A DNA stretch of 64,000 nt from the NCBI GenBank assembly GCA_047635695.1, contig JBLILN010000006.1:26763-90762 (forward strand). The letters are read 5' to 3'. This document shows positions 33,658 through 42,300 of the stretch, piece after piece (positions within the stretch are counted from its first letter, which is position 1; each line of letters starts with the position of its first letter). The stretch comes from UBA2136 sp047635695. Its GTDB lineage: Bacteria > Pseudomonadota > Alphaproteobacteria > UBA2136. Below the pieces are notes generated by a model. The model worked only from the letters and a program-made list of their open reading frames with translations. It made no database searches and was not told where the DNA came from. The position numbers were made by a program, and so were the translations under genes.

Positions 33658-33696
33658 GCTGTAAAGTTTTAAGCTTAGAATTAAGCTGTAAAGTTT
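33658..33696. repeat. 12-bp direct repeat in the S49 leader
   Basis: GCTGTAAAGTTT occurs at 33658-33669 and 33685-33696, 27 bp apart, flanking AAGCTTAGAATTAAGCT. It is upstream of the S49 start, so it may be an operator or part of the leader RNA. Confidence 0.6.
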
Positions 33697-33806
33697 GTAA
33701 AATACGTACCTAGGGGTAAATAATTTTTCAAAAGATTAAGTTATTAACAATTAAATAAAGTGTAACCCTTCTATCCATCACATTCAAGGCATTGTATGCA
33801 CTTTTT

Positions 33807-34133
33807 TTAATCTTCTTTGTTAATACCTTTCCAAATTTGCCAAACACCCGCCGCAAACCCTAGAAATATAAAGAGAATTAAGAAAATACCTTTTGTTGAA
33901 AAAAATTGGTCTATGTAATAACCAGCAATGGTAGCGGCACCGATAGAAACCATCAAATTAACGCCCAGCATATAACCCGTCATGCCTTTATTGTCTTGGG
34001 CTTCGAGGTCACTGTGCTCTTCTTCCTTAGTTTTATAGCGTGATTTCATCGCGTCAATTTCACAATCAATGCTATTTGATGCAGGCTCGGCTTTTACCGT
34101 GTTCACTTTTTTATTTTTGTCTTCATCAGTCAT
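33807..34133 (-). CDS. atpI: ATP synthase assembly protein AtpI
   Basis: Assists assembly of the c-ring. A charged soluble N-terminus of about 48 residues precedes two membrane helices with the AtpI pattern GYYIDQFFSTKGIFLILFIFLGFAAGVW. The 108 residues are typical for the alphaproteobacterial form. It normally abuts atpB; here about 1.7 kb of foreign sequence intervenes. Confidence 0.88.
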   Translation of the reverse strand: MTDEDKNKKVNTVKAEPASNSIDCEIDAMKSRYKTKEEEHSDLEAQDNKGMTGYMLGVNLMVSIGAATIAGYYIDQFFSTKGIFLILFIFLGFAAGVWQIWKGINKED

Positions 34134-34153
34134 GGCTCAAACCCTTTTCTTCA

Positions 34154-34192
34154 TAAAAAAGAGGTGGAATATTAAATTCTCACCCCTTTTAT
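34154..34192 (-). terminator. terminator of dciA-dsbA
   Basis: AAAAGGGGTG ... CACCTCTTTT (one wobble) followed by TT on the minus strand, 15 nt past the dsbA stop. Confidence 0.75.
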
Positions 34193-34207
34193 GATGGTTA
34201 TATTTTA

Positions 34208-34867
34208 TTATTTTGCGGCATTTTCTTCAATACCTGCGATCATTTCAACTAAAATATCAGTCGTCATAACGCCTGGAACACGCTGACCATTAACGAAAAA
34301 CGTTGGCGTACCCTTCACTTGCATAGGGCCTGTCGCTTCGGCATAGCTTTTACGCACAATGTCATTCACTGTTTCATTTTTCATGCAGGTATCTACATCT
34401 GCTGGCGCCATACCACCCAAACGGGCGATTTTTTTGATACTGCCAAGGAAGTCGTCACTGGTTGCCCATGTGTCTCTGGTGCTCATCAATGCGGAAATAA
34501 AGTTAAAGTATTCACCAGTAGGCGCACAACGTGCCACCATAGACGCGGCAAGGGCTCTATTATCCCAAGGAAGCTCACGGAATACAAAGCGTACTTTACC
34601 CGTGTCGATCAATTTTTCTTTAATTTCATGGTAATGCTTTGTGTGAAAGTCGGCGCAGTGGCCACATGTCATGGATGCATATTCAACCACTTGAATAGGC
34701 GCATCTTTTTCACCCTCGTACATGTCTGTTTCTTTTAATTTTAGAAGTTCAATCACTTCTGCTGGCTCTTGCACCAAATGATCATGGCCGTCAACTGCAA
34801 CAGCGGGCACAAATGCGCTCAAAGCAAAAACAAAAGATAGGGCTAAAATATTTTTCATGGGGGTCAT
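34208..34867 (-). CDS. DsbA-family thiol:disulfide oxidoreductase
   Basis: Periplasmic thioredoxin-fold protein that makes or isomerises disulfides. A signal peptide (KNILALSFVFALSAFVPAVA) is followed by the active site CGHC at 68-71 and the cis-Pro loop VKGTPTFFVNG near 188. The 219-residue DsbA/BdbD-like layout is complete. The ATG overlaps the dciA stop (TAATG), so they are translationally coupled. A second in-frame ATG three codons later is possible. DciA-DsbA next to mutY is a common alphaproteobacterial order. Confidence 0.9.
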   Translation of the reverse strand: MTPMKNILALSFVFALSAFVPAVAVDGHDHLVQEPAEVIELLKLKETDMYEGEKDAPIQVVEYASMTCGHCADFHTKHYHEIKEKLIDTGKVRFVFRELPWDNRALAASMVARCAPTGEYFNFISALMSTRDTWATSDDFLGSIKKIARLGGMAPADVDTCMKNETVNDIVRKSYAEATGPMQVKGTPTFFVNGQRVPGVMTTDILVEMIAGIEENAAK

Positions 34868-35307
34868 TACTTTCTTAATTTTTTTTCTGCATAAACCATC
34901 GCCGCAAGACGCTGGAAACTTTCTTTCAATGAAGTGTCTTTAATTGTCTCGCAGCTTTGCTGTGCGTAGGCCAAACTTTCTTCATCTTCTACTAATTGTG
35001 GCAATGATGTAGGGTAATTACTATCAAAGTCACGAATAATGTATTTAATTTCTTTTACTGCATTGTAACCAAAATACTGGTTAATGCGTGCAATAAGGTA
35101 AGGCCCTTGCATGCGCAAATTTGTCGCCGCAGAGCCACTGTTCGTCGCCACCTTAAGAATACCCCTTTTCAAGGACATTGGTCGCATAAAGGGTGCATAG
35201 GAAGGGAAAATTTCCACCCATTTTTCAAGAACAGAAAATTCAGCAAAGCCACGGATTTTGGCCGGCTTCCTTAGAATTTTTTGACTTAAAGATGCTAATG
35301 GGCGCAT
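34867..35307 (-). CDS. dciA: DciA-like replication protein (DUF721)
   Basis: Probable loader or partner of the replicative helicase DnaB. The DUF721 pattern is visible: FAEFSVLEKWVEIFPSYAPFMRP, then RGILKVATNSGSAATNLRMQ and ARINQYFGYNAVKEIKYII. The 146 residues and the position between divergent mutY and dsbA match other alphaproteobacteria. Confidence 0.85.
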   Translation of the reverse strand: MRPLASLSQKILRKPAKIRGFAEFSVLEKWVEIFPSYAPFMRPMSLKRGILKVATNSGSAATNLRMQGPYLIARINQYFGYNAVKEIKYIIRDFDSNYPTSLPQLVEDEESLAYAQQSCETIKDTSLKESFQRLAAMVYAEKKLRK

Positions 35308-35361
35308 GTTTTATTTAAATTCCCCTTGAAATTTTTCAATATTAATTCAATATACACGGCA

Positions 35362-36354
35362 ATGAACAATTTTGCTAGCCACCTTTTAAGCCATTACAAA
35401 AAAAACGCACGCGACCTGCCGTGGCGGCGCTACCCTACACCCTACAATGTATGGCTCAGTGAAATTATGTTACAGCAAACCACCGTTACAACCGTTATTC
35501 CCTATTTTGAGAAGTTCACCAATACTTACAAAACGGTACAAGCTTTAGCCAAGGCCAGCGAAGATGATATTATGCACCTATGGCAGGGCCTTGGCTACTA
35601 TTCACGCGCCCGTAATTTACATAAATGCGCCAAAATAATTGCTGAAAATGGCGGTACATTTCCAAGTGATGAAGCGGCGCTATTAAAGCTACCTGGTGTG
35701 GGGCCTTATACGGCTGCCGCCATTAGCTCCATTGCTTTTAACAAAAAAGCGACGGTGGTTGACGGTAATGTTGAACGTGTGATGAGCCGTTTACAACGTA
35801 CAGAAACAGCCCTGCCTAAAGCCAAAGCTGAACTTGGTGACAAAGCACGCACGCTTACCCCCAACAAAGAAAACAACCTTTACAGCAATGCCATTATGGA
35901 ATTGGGTGCCCTTATTTGTACCCCAAGGAAACCAAAATGCGCCACCTGCCCTGTGACAAAATTTTGCGATTCTTACGGTAAAGACGACATTGAAAGTTAC
36001 CCTAGAAAAGAACCTAAAAAAGCCAAAAAGGTAGACCATGGCACTGTTTATATTATCCGTGACCGTGCAGGGTTATATTACCTGCAAAAACGCCCAGGCA
36101 AAGGCTTGCTCGCCAGTTTATGGGAATTTCCTTCAACGTCTTGGGCTGGCGAAAGCACACATTTACCCAATTTCATGGAAACAATAAAAGAAGATGCAGA
36201 GCATATGGGGCAAATAAGGCATATTTTTACCCACATTGACCTGACGTTCGATGTCATGCTGACAGAAGTAGATAAATTAGAAAACGGTTTTAACATTGAC
36301 AATTTACCGCCATTACCAACATTAATGAAAAAAGCGTTGAAGCTAGCTTGTTAA
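35362..36354 (+). CDS. mutY: A/G-specific adenine glycosylase MutY
   Basis: Removes adenine mispaired with 8-oxoguanine. The HhH-GPD core has LPWR, SEIMLQQTTV with the catalytic Glu, LPGVGPYTAAAI (helix-hairpin-helix) and VDGNVERV with the catalytic Asp. The iron-sulphur loop CTPRKPKCATCPVTKFC has four Cys in C-x6-C-x2-C-x5-C spacing. The C-terminal NUDIX-like domain reads the 8-oxoG strand. I start at the ATG at 35362 (330 residues); a TTG 12 codons upstream is less likely. Its stop overlaps the convergent glycosyltransferase by 4 bp. Confidence 0.95.
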   Translation: MNNFASHLLSHYKKNARDLPWRRYPTPYNVWLSEIMLQQTTVTTVIPYFEKFTNTYKTVQALAKASEDDIMHLWQGLGYYSRARNLHKCAKIIAENGGTFPSDEAALLKLPGVGPYTAAAISSIAFNKKATVVDGNVERVMSRLQRTETALPKAKAELGDKARTLTPNKENNLYSNAIMELGALICTPRKPKCATCPVTKFCDSYGKDDIESYPRKEPKKAKKVDHGTVYIIRDRAGLYYLQKRPGKGLLASLWEFPSTSWAGESTHLPNFMETIKEDAEHMGQIRHIFTHIDLTFDVMLTEVDKLENGFNIDNLPPLPTLMKKALKLAC

Positions 36355-37463
36355 AGTTCTTTCAAGTTTTGGCAAATAGTATCGGCTGTTTTTTGCCAAC
36401 TATATTCACTGGAGATATCAAAACCATTTTTAATAAGAGCCTTGCGATGTTTATTGTCATCTAAAACATGGAGCATGCCTTGCGCAAAAAGGCGAACTTG
36501 CGATTTAGAGCATGTCGTTAAAGCCACATATTCAGCACCACCCTCTCTAGCCACTTCATGCTGGAATGGGTAATCTCTCACCACTGAAGCTGTGCCGAGC
36601 ATCATCGCCTCAAGCAGCGTTAGGCTGAAGGTTTCAGCGTCAGAAGGACTGACATAAACCTCAGATTCTGCAAGAATTTTTTTAACGGCATCATGGGCAA
36701 CAAAACCCTTTAATTCTACAGATTTTTCTAACTTTAAAAGGTCTATCAAGTATTTAACTTGCTCATAAACGTCTTTGTACACCTCACGGCCAATAATAAT
36801 CAGCTTGGCATCAGGCCTTTTTTGCACCACTTCTGCAAAGGCCTTCACAAGAACGTCGTAGTTTTTTTGTGAGTAAAAGTCACCAATAGCGACAATTTGA
36901 CCCTTTTTCTTAATAATTTTTTTATCGGCTACAAGGTCACAAGCTGTGGTGGCTTTCACCATTTTCTTTTGCAAAAAACACCAAATGCCACTGGCATAAA
37001 CTTTTTTAATATAGTCACCGTTTGAAAAGGACCTTGGGGAAACCAGTAAGCTTAAACGTGTCATCCATATAAGCACAAGCCAATAAACCTTCATTGAAAA
37101 ATGCTTTGTGTAATGGCGTACTTCAGGGTTGTTGGTGACATAAACAACGGGCTTCGGTGCCATTATAGGGCAAAAATTAGCCATATTGAAGGTTATTTCG
37201 CCCCCTAAAACACGCACAAGAGACGGTAGTTTGAATTGTTCCCAAAGAACGGTCTTAAAAAACCCACCTTCAAAGTCAACCACTTCTAGTTTGATATTTT
37301 TGGGGACGCTTAACCTTGCCGCATATTTTTCATGTGCAATAATTGTAAATTTTAAGGCTTTATCTTTTGAAATGAGTGGCAATAGGTGGTTTAAAAAAAT
37401 AAGACCGCCACCAGTTTTAGCATGCAATGCATTTATAACGATGTGTTTTTGAGTGTCAGCCAT
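36351..37463 (-). CDS. glycosyltransferase family 4-type protein
   Basis: GT-B fold transferase of 370 residues. The N-terminal Rossmann part begins HIVINALHAKTGGGLIFLNHLLP. The C-terminal nucleotide-sugar site is VAIGDFYSQKNYDVLVKAF ... PSDAETFSLTLLEAMMLGT with the family's E-x7-E pattern. The acceptor and sugar are unknown; a cell-envelope polysaccharide is likely. It starts immediately after the rnhB stop and may share its transcript. Confidence 0.85.
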   Translation of the reverse strand: MADTQKHIVINALHAKTGGGLIFLNHLLPLISKDKALKFTIIAHEKYAARLSVPKNIKLEVVDFEGGFFKTVLWEQFKLPSLVRVLGGEITFNMANFCPIMAPKPVVYVTNNPEVRHYTKHFSMKVYWLVLIWMTRLSLLVSPRSFSNGDYIKKVYASGIWCFLQKKMVKATTACDLVADKKIIKKKGQIVAIGDFYSQKNYDVLVKAFAEVVQKRPDAKLIIIGREVYKDVYEQVKYLIDLLKLEKSVELKGFVAHDAVKKILAESEVYVSPSDAETFSLTLLEAMMLGTASVVRDYPFQHEVAREGGAEYVALTTCSKSQVRLFAQGMLHVLDDNKHRKALIKNGFDISSEYSWQKTADTICQNLKEL

Positions 37464-38087
37464 CTAAGCCTCCAACAACATTTTAATAGGCTTGAAAGAG
37501 CGGCGGTGATGCACTGTCACCCCATGTGTAGCCAAACCTTCTTGATGCGCCTTCGTGCCGTAACCTGCGTTACGTTCCCAAGCATAATGTGGGTGCGTCT
37601 TGGCAAGATCAGCCATCATTTTATCACGGTAGACTTTAGCAACTATGGAAGCGCAGGCGATAGACAATATTTTACTATCCCCCTTCACCACTGTTTCAGC
37701 TTCGGCAGTGTTTGGTAAGTTTTTTGGCAGTGCGTTGCCGTCAACATAAATATAATCGACAGGTAAGTTTAAACCTGCCACCGCACGTTCCATCGCCAAA
37801 AAGGTGGCTTCGCGTATATTAAGTTTATCTACCTCTTCAACAGAACATTCTGCAATGGAACATTTAGCGTCACGCCATATAATTTCAGCCAAAGCGTCAC
37901 GTTTTTTGGCCGATAATTTTTTACTATCGGTAGCACCGAGAGGAATTTTAGCAGGGTCAATCCAAACAGCGGCCGCCACAACAGGCCCCGCCCATGGGCC
38001 ACGACCCACTTCATCAACACCAACAATACATGCCTTACCTTGCGCTAGCATGTTTTGTTCTGCTGAAAAGTCGGGCGTAGTATTCAT
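37464..38087 (-). CDS. rnhB: ribonuclease HII
   Basis: Cuts RNA in RNA-DNA hybrids, including single ribonucleotides. The catalytic motif is CIVGVDEVGRGPWAGPVVAAAVW, followed by ATDSKKLSAKKRD, VKGDSKILSIACASIVAKVYRD and HPHYAWERNAGYGTKAHQEGL. Length 207 is normal. It is transcribed just ahead of the glycosyltransferase. Confidence 0.96.
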   Translation of the reverse strand: MNTTPDFSAEQNMLAQGKACIVGVDEVGRGPWAGPVVAAAVWIDPAKIPLGATDSKKLSAKKRDALAEIIWRDAKCSIAECSVEEVDKLNIREATFLAMERAVAGLNLPVDYIYVDGNALPKNLPNTAEAETVVKGDSKILSIACASIVAKVYRDKMMADLAKTHPHYAWERNAGYGTKAHQEGLATHGVTVHHRRSFKPIKMLLEA

Positions 38088-38163
38088 TTTTTTCTCATTC
38101 TTATTACATCATGAATTTTATTGTGAAGCATATTTAAAGTGCCAATAAACGCCTTTAAAAAAC

Positions 38164-40035
38164 TTATTTAGAGGAGATAGCGTTGCGATAACCCTTATAA
38201 ACTGGCCAGTCATTTTGCGCCAAGACACCAAGGCCTTCATTCTCTTCACGGTAACGGTCTTTATACATCCAAAGGTTGCCAAGGACGTGCTGTACGTAGG
38301 TTCTTGTTTCTTTGAAAGGGATGCTTTCAATGAATTCTAACGGGTCTTTATTGCCAATGCTTTTGGCGATCCATTTTCTAATATTACCAGGGCCTGCATT
38401 ATAAGCAGAAATAACATGAATAACGTTACCGTCCATCTGTCCCATGAGGTATGACAAGTAGTCCTGCCCCAATGACATATTGATGTTGGGGTTTAAAAGA
38501 GCATGGCGTGAATAAACAGGCCTATTGTGTTTACGTCGAATGTATTTGGCGGTGTTGGGCATTAACTGCATTAAGCCCCTTGCACCCGCATGTGATTTTA
38601 CACTTGGGTTAAAGGCACTTTCTTGACGCATAACCGCATGCATCAACGAACGGTCAACGGTATAGCCACCACGTGGTTTCCATGCAGCAGGTTCAGGGTA
38701 AAGCCCTGACTGGAAGACGATTTGACGTTCTTTTAAATTACGTGCAAGTGACATTTGAATATTTGGCAACTTTAACTGCATTGCCAATGCCAGCAAGCTT
38801 TCGTCCATGTCGTAAGGCACACGCTCATGAATGAGCTTCAGTTCTTTTTGTGCTAAACCATGTTCGCCAATTTGTGAAAGTGCTATAACGCGGCGCACTA
38901 AAGGATCATTAAAGAGGAATTGTTTATCTTGCTTGCGCACAGAAGGTTCAGACCAAGTCCATAAGCGGTCACGGCCTAGGCGTTCTGCGGCTACTTGTGC
39001 GTAAAAAGAATTGCTGTCTTGCGTTGCCAAGTTTAAGAAGACACGTGACATAGATTCTCTGCCTGCCGCTTCATATGACTTAGATGCCCAAAAGGCTGCT
39101 TTCGAAAAGTATTTACTGTTGCGTGGTACGCCATAGGCTAAACGCCTAAAGAGAGAGGCAGAGGATTCATATTTACCCACTTTGTAGCCAGAGAAACCAG
39201 CCATCCACAAGGCTTCATTACGACGGAAATCTGTACGATTTAAAACCAGGCGCGCCAAGCGTTCCGAACGTTTATAGTCGCCATAATTAAAGACAGAGCG
39301 TGCCAGTTTAAGTGTTACCTGCGCCCATGTGTCGTCACCCAGTAATGACCTATTTTCACGCTTGGATAAAACAACAATAGCCTTAGAATAATACTGCTTT
39401 ATGCGGTATGACTTAAGCTTACGCAACAAGGCTGAACGCTTGCGGCTTTTTTTAACTTCTGGTTTGGTGCTTTCGTCGGGGTCGCTATACTTCGCTACAG
39501 AAGCCTTACTATACTTTGGCTTCTGCGGGCTATATTTTTCACTGCGTGGCTGGCGGCTTTTTGCCAAAGCATACACTTGAGGTGCCATGCTATGATCGTT
39601 ATAGCGGCTCATCCATTTTTTCAAATCAACATATTTAGCATGTGTGTTGGGGTGTAATAGACGTTCGGCAATTAAGTGCCCCATAAGTTCTCTATTTTGA
39701 AGTTTGGGTACAAGGGAAGCCACTTGAGAGCGTTGATTTTGCCTTTGTAAGCGGAACATTTTTTTATACAAAAGCACATCATTTGAAGAAAGGACGGCAG
39801 GAATATCTTTGCCGACATAACCCAAACGAATAAGTTTTTGTGGTTTTTTAATTTTTTTAGCTTGTGGACGCTGTACCGTTTGTATAGATTTTTTTGGTAA
39901 GCGCTGTAGTTTTTCATATTGTTTTTTAATTTCAGCATTTTTTTCGACACTGGCAATAACGCGTCCTGTTTCAGCATATGTGTTTTGAGACACAATCAAT
40001 GATAAAGCCAGAAGAATAGCAGAGATAAAACGCAT
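38164..40035 (-). CDS. soluble lytic murein transglycosylase (Slt70-like)
   Basis: Cleaves peptidoglycan in the periplasm. A signal peptide (FISAILLALSLIVSQNTYA) is followed by a long alpha-superhelical region with many basic residues at about 25-460. The C-terminal SLT domain has the catalytic Glu in MRQESAFNPSVKSHAGARGL, then MQLMPNTAKYI and SAYNAGPGNIRKW. Length 623 matches Slt70. It follows the UDG-like gene by 1 nt, so the three genes 41398-38164 probably form one operon. Confidence 0.93.
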   Translation of the reverse strand: MRFISAILLALSLIVSQNTYAETGRVIASVEKNAEIKKQYEKLQRLPKKSIQTVQRPQAKKIKKPQKLIRLGYVGKDIPAVLSSNDVLLYKKMFRLQRQNQRSQVASLVPKLQNRELMGHLIAERLLHPNTHAKYVDLKKWMSRYNDHSMAPQVYALAKSRQPRSEKYSPQKPKYSKASVAKYSDPDESTKPEVKKSRKRSALLRKLKSYRIKQYYSKAIVVLSKRENRSLLGDDTWAQVTLKLARSVFNYGDYKRSERLARLVLNRTDFRRNEALWMAGFSGYKVGKYESSASLFRRLAYGVPRNSKYFSKAAFWASKSYEAAGRESMSRVFLNLATQDSNSFYAQVAAERLGRDRLWTWSEPSVRKQDKQFLFNDPLVRRVIALSQIGEHGLAQKELKLIHERVPYDMDESLLALAMQLKLPNIQMSLARNLKERQIVFQSGLYPEPAAWKPRGGYTVDRSLMHAVMRQESAFNPSVKSHAGARGLMQLMPNTAKYIRRKHNRPVYSRHALLNPNINMSLGQDYLSYLMGQMDGNVIHVISAYNAGPGNIRKWIAKSIGNKDPLEFIESIPFKETRTYVQHVLGNLWMYKDRYREENEGLGVLAQNDWPVYKGYRNAISSK

Positions 40036-40036
40036 T

Positions 40037-40744
40037 TTATTTCGCCTCCATCATAGACTGAAATTTTAACAGGTCTTGCCAAGCTATCTTTTTAAGCAGC
40101 GGCTGCGTCAATAAACCTTCTGGGTGCATAATCACACCACAAGTTTTACCAGCAAAAGTGTTTTCTTTTTGTCTTGTTTTTAGAATACCTTCAGAAAAAG
40201 CCAATTGCGTCGCTTCTTCTCCAATAAAGAGCGACCTTGCGCCCTCACCTCTATTTTCAAGAGATTCTAAGGCCAACACTTTCTCTGTTTTAGAAAATTT
40301 ATCGGCGCCTGTTAAAACAAGATAAAGCACGTCTTCTTCTTGAATATCAATAGCTGCCAACATTTTAATAAACAATATCTTTGCTTGCTCTGACAGAGGG
40401 TGAACCCCTTTATCAAGCGTGGAAGATAAAATAACCTGTATAGCGGCCTTCTTGTCGCCAAAGCTCCATAAGAGTGCGTCAACAGACCTCGCTTTAACGC
40501 TTTGAGACACTTCAATTTTTGCCATACTGTCTTTTTGTGGCGTGATCGATGTAATTGTGGCTTCTACGGATGTCGCCTTTTGTGGTGTTGTTTGTTGCGC
40601 TGGTATTTGAACCGCTGGCATACCTTTAAAAGGGTTTTCAATTTTATCATTTGCAAAGTCGAAAGATGTATCAGAGACAACGTCCGTCACACCCGCAAGG
40701 TGCATATCACTTATAAGAACCTGTAATGGGTTGCGATGATGCAT
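40037..40744 (-). CDS. degenerate uracil-DNA-glycosylase-superfamily protein
   Basis: A 235-residue protein. The N-terminus (NPLQVLISDMHLAGVTDVVSD) and above all the C-terminus (GVIMHPEGLLTQPLLKKIAW, then QDLLKFQ) match family-4 uracil-DNA glycosylases, whose ends read HPAYLLRQPxxKRxAWxDL. However the four iron-sulphur cysteines and the GEAPG-type catalytic loop are absent; only one Cys remains. The middle is Gln/Thr-rich linker. So it keeps the fold's end but not the known catalytic parts. It may be a structural or regulatory derivative. Confidence 0.65.
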   Translation of the reverse strand: MHHRNPLQVLISDMHLAGVTDVVSDTSFDFANDKIENPFKGMPAVQIPAQQTTPQKATSVEATITSITPQKDSMAKIEVSQSVKARSVDALLWSFGDKKAAIQVILSSTLDKGVHPLSEQAKILFIKMLAAIDIQEEDVLYLVLTGADKFSKTEKVLALESLENRGEGARSLFIGEEATQLAFSEGILKTRQKENTFAGKTCGVIMHPEGLLTQPLLKKIAWQDLLKFQSMMEAK

Positions 40745-40759
40745 TTAAAATTATTTCCC

Positions 40760-41398
40760 CTAATTTAATGTTGACGCAAAGGATGGCATTGCCGACTCCA
40801 TTGAAGTGACGAATCTTAACATGTCTAGTTCCAAACGCAAGCAAGATAATATAAAAACGAAGCGCTCGCGTGCTGATAATATCTCGAGTCCTTCTTGACG
40901 TTTTTCAGGTGCCAAGGCAATGCTATTTAATAACCGTAGAGAATCTGTCGCTTTAAGATTTGTTAGGCATATTTCTGGCATCATTTGCACGTCAAAATTA
41001 TGCAGTGCATTCATGTATTGTTGGTAGATTTCAAAAACAGAATCAAGCAATGGGTCTGCGTCCGTAATGTCTTGGGTGTCAAAAACATATTGAACGTCGG
41101 CAGCGTAATGAATATTGAGTTTAGGTAGCGTTTCAGAAAAAGCAAAGCGATGTAGACCCATAAGTTCTACTTCCATTGTACCGTCTATCATTGTTTCACA
41201 TTTAACGATACTGGCTTTACAGCCCATACGCCCCAATGAAGCGGCCTCATTTGTATAATCCGAACAAAAAACAACTGCGAGTTCGCCGTCATGCTCTGTA
41301 CACCTTTTTATGAGCGCTTGGTAGCGTTCATCTTCTAAGTGTACAGTGAGTGGCATATCGGGCACTAACACTGTTTTTAACGGCAAGATAGGTAACAC
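40760..41398 (-). CDS. stand-alone LON substrate-binding-domain protein
   Basis: A 212-residue protein made only of the Lon N-terminal (LAN/PUA-like) domain: LPILPLKTVLVPDMPLTVHLEDERYQALI, then VFCSDYTNEAASLGRMGCKA and MEVELMGLHRFAF. There is no ATPase or protease part, so it is not Lon itself. Such proteins are common in alphaproteobacteria and of unknown role. It heads the operon with the UDG-like gene and slt. Confidence 0.85.
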   Translation of the reverse strand: MLPILPLKTVLVPDMPLTVHLEDERYQALIKRCTEHDGELAVVFCSDYTNEAASLGRMGCKASIVKCETMIDGTMEVELMGLHRFAFSETLPKLNIHYAADVQYVFDTQDITDADPLLDSVFEIYQQYMNALHNFDVQMMPEICLTNLKATDSLRLLNSIALAPEKRQEGLEILSARERFVFILSCLRLELDMLRFVTSMESAMPSFASTLN

Positions 41399-41612
41399 TA
41401 TGCATTTCCTTATCGTTATTCACCTGTTTAACTACCTACATTTATAACACACAATACAAATATTCACCAAACGCACACATATTCTATTGCACACAACCTT
41501 GTTTTTAAGCACCTTATTTGTGACAAAAAAGCATGGGCATTACTTACATAAACGCATATCAGAGTATGCGTTTAGTGAATATTTACAATTGGTTGCCCTC
41601 CCTTGAGACAGC

Positions 41613-41643
41613 AAAAAGCCGTAGGGTTACCCCTACGACTTTC
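41613..41643 (-). terminator. terminator of the gene at 41653-42189
   Basis: CGTAGGGGTAACCCTACG core within AAAG/CTTT arms and a T-run on the minus strand. It is nearly identical to the terminator at 51081-51112. The rest of the gap 41399-41612 holds an AAACGCATA / TATGCGTTT hairpin and no gene. Confidence 0.85.
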
Positions 41644-41652
41644 ATTCGTTAT

Positions 41653-42189
41653 TTACTGCTCAGCTTCAAAAACTTCGTTTGAATCAAGTACAGCATTAAC
41701 AGCGTCAATAAGACTAGTCACAGCCTCAGGCACTGGGACTGCACGTGCCTGTGCAAGTTTAGCTACGGTAGTGTCTGATAATTCAACCCTTGTTTTACCT
41801 GTATCAAAGAGCATTAAGAGGCCTTGAAACGTCATCAGACCCACAAGGTCCATACCATCTTCACCGGCGTCAGAATATTCAGCGAGAAAGTCACCCACAC
41901 TCCCTGCAAACTCTTCCTTCATACCAGCAACATCTTCATCAGAAAATGTTTCATAGCTTAGGTTTATAGCGGCTACCTTTCTGGCGACAGCAATTACATC
42001 GACCGCCTTTCCACTTAAAAGCCCATTTATAAACCACTGCTGCTCGTCAAGGTCATCCATACCCATCGGCTTTTCATCACTTTCGCGTTGTAAGCCTTTA
42101 ACCAGCGACAGAATCATAAAAGGAAGATCAATATCAACATTTACAGCTTCGGCTAATTTCTCAAGATTTTCAATCGTTTTATTCGCCAT
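41653..42189 (-). CDS. acidic helical protein, unknown; probable paralogue of the 51126-51620 gene
   Basis: A 178-residue acidic, all-helical-looking soluble protein. The segment from ILSLVKGLQRESDEKP to VAGM has the same length and spacing of LS, DE, EQQW/EYQAY and VA(A)INLSY/FASCHVVF features as the product at 51126-51620. The two genes also share an almost identical terminator. I infer paralogy, less firmly than for other pairs. Its leader has AACCCAG-GT-CTGGGTT directly ahead of an AAGGAG ribosome site. It lies between rplS and the LON-domain operon. Confidence 0.6.
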   Translation of the reverse strand: MANKTIENLEKLAEAVNVDIDLPFMILSLVKGLQRESDEKPMGMDDLDEQQWFINGLLSGKAVDVIAVARKVAAINLSYETFSDEDVAGMKEEFAGSVGDFLAEYSDAGEDGMDLVGLMTFQGLLMLFDTGKTRVELSDTTVAKLAQARAVPVPEAVTSLIDAVNAVLDSNEVFEAEQ

Positions 42190-42300
42190 AAGTGGCTCCT
42201 TAAACCCAGACCTGGGTTGTTTCTAAAAGAAAAAGTGTTTACTTCACAAGAGAATGTATACTTAATCGTAAGAAATATCGAGAAAAAACAGACTAAGGGC

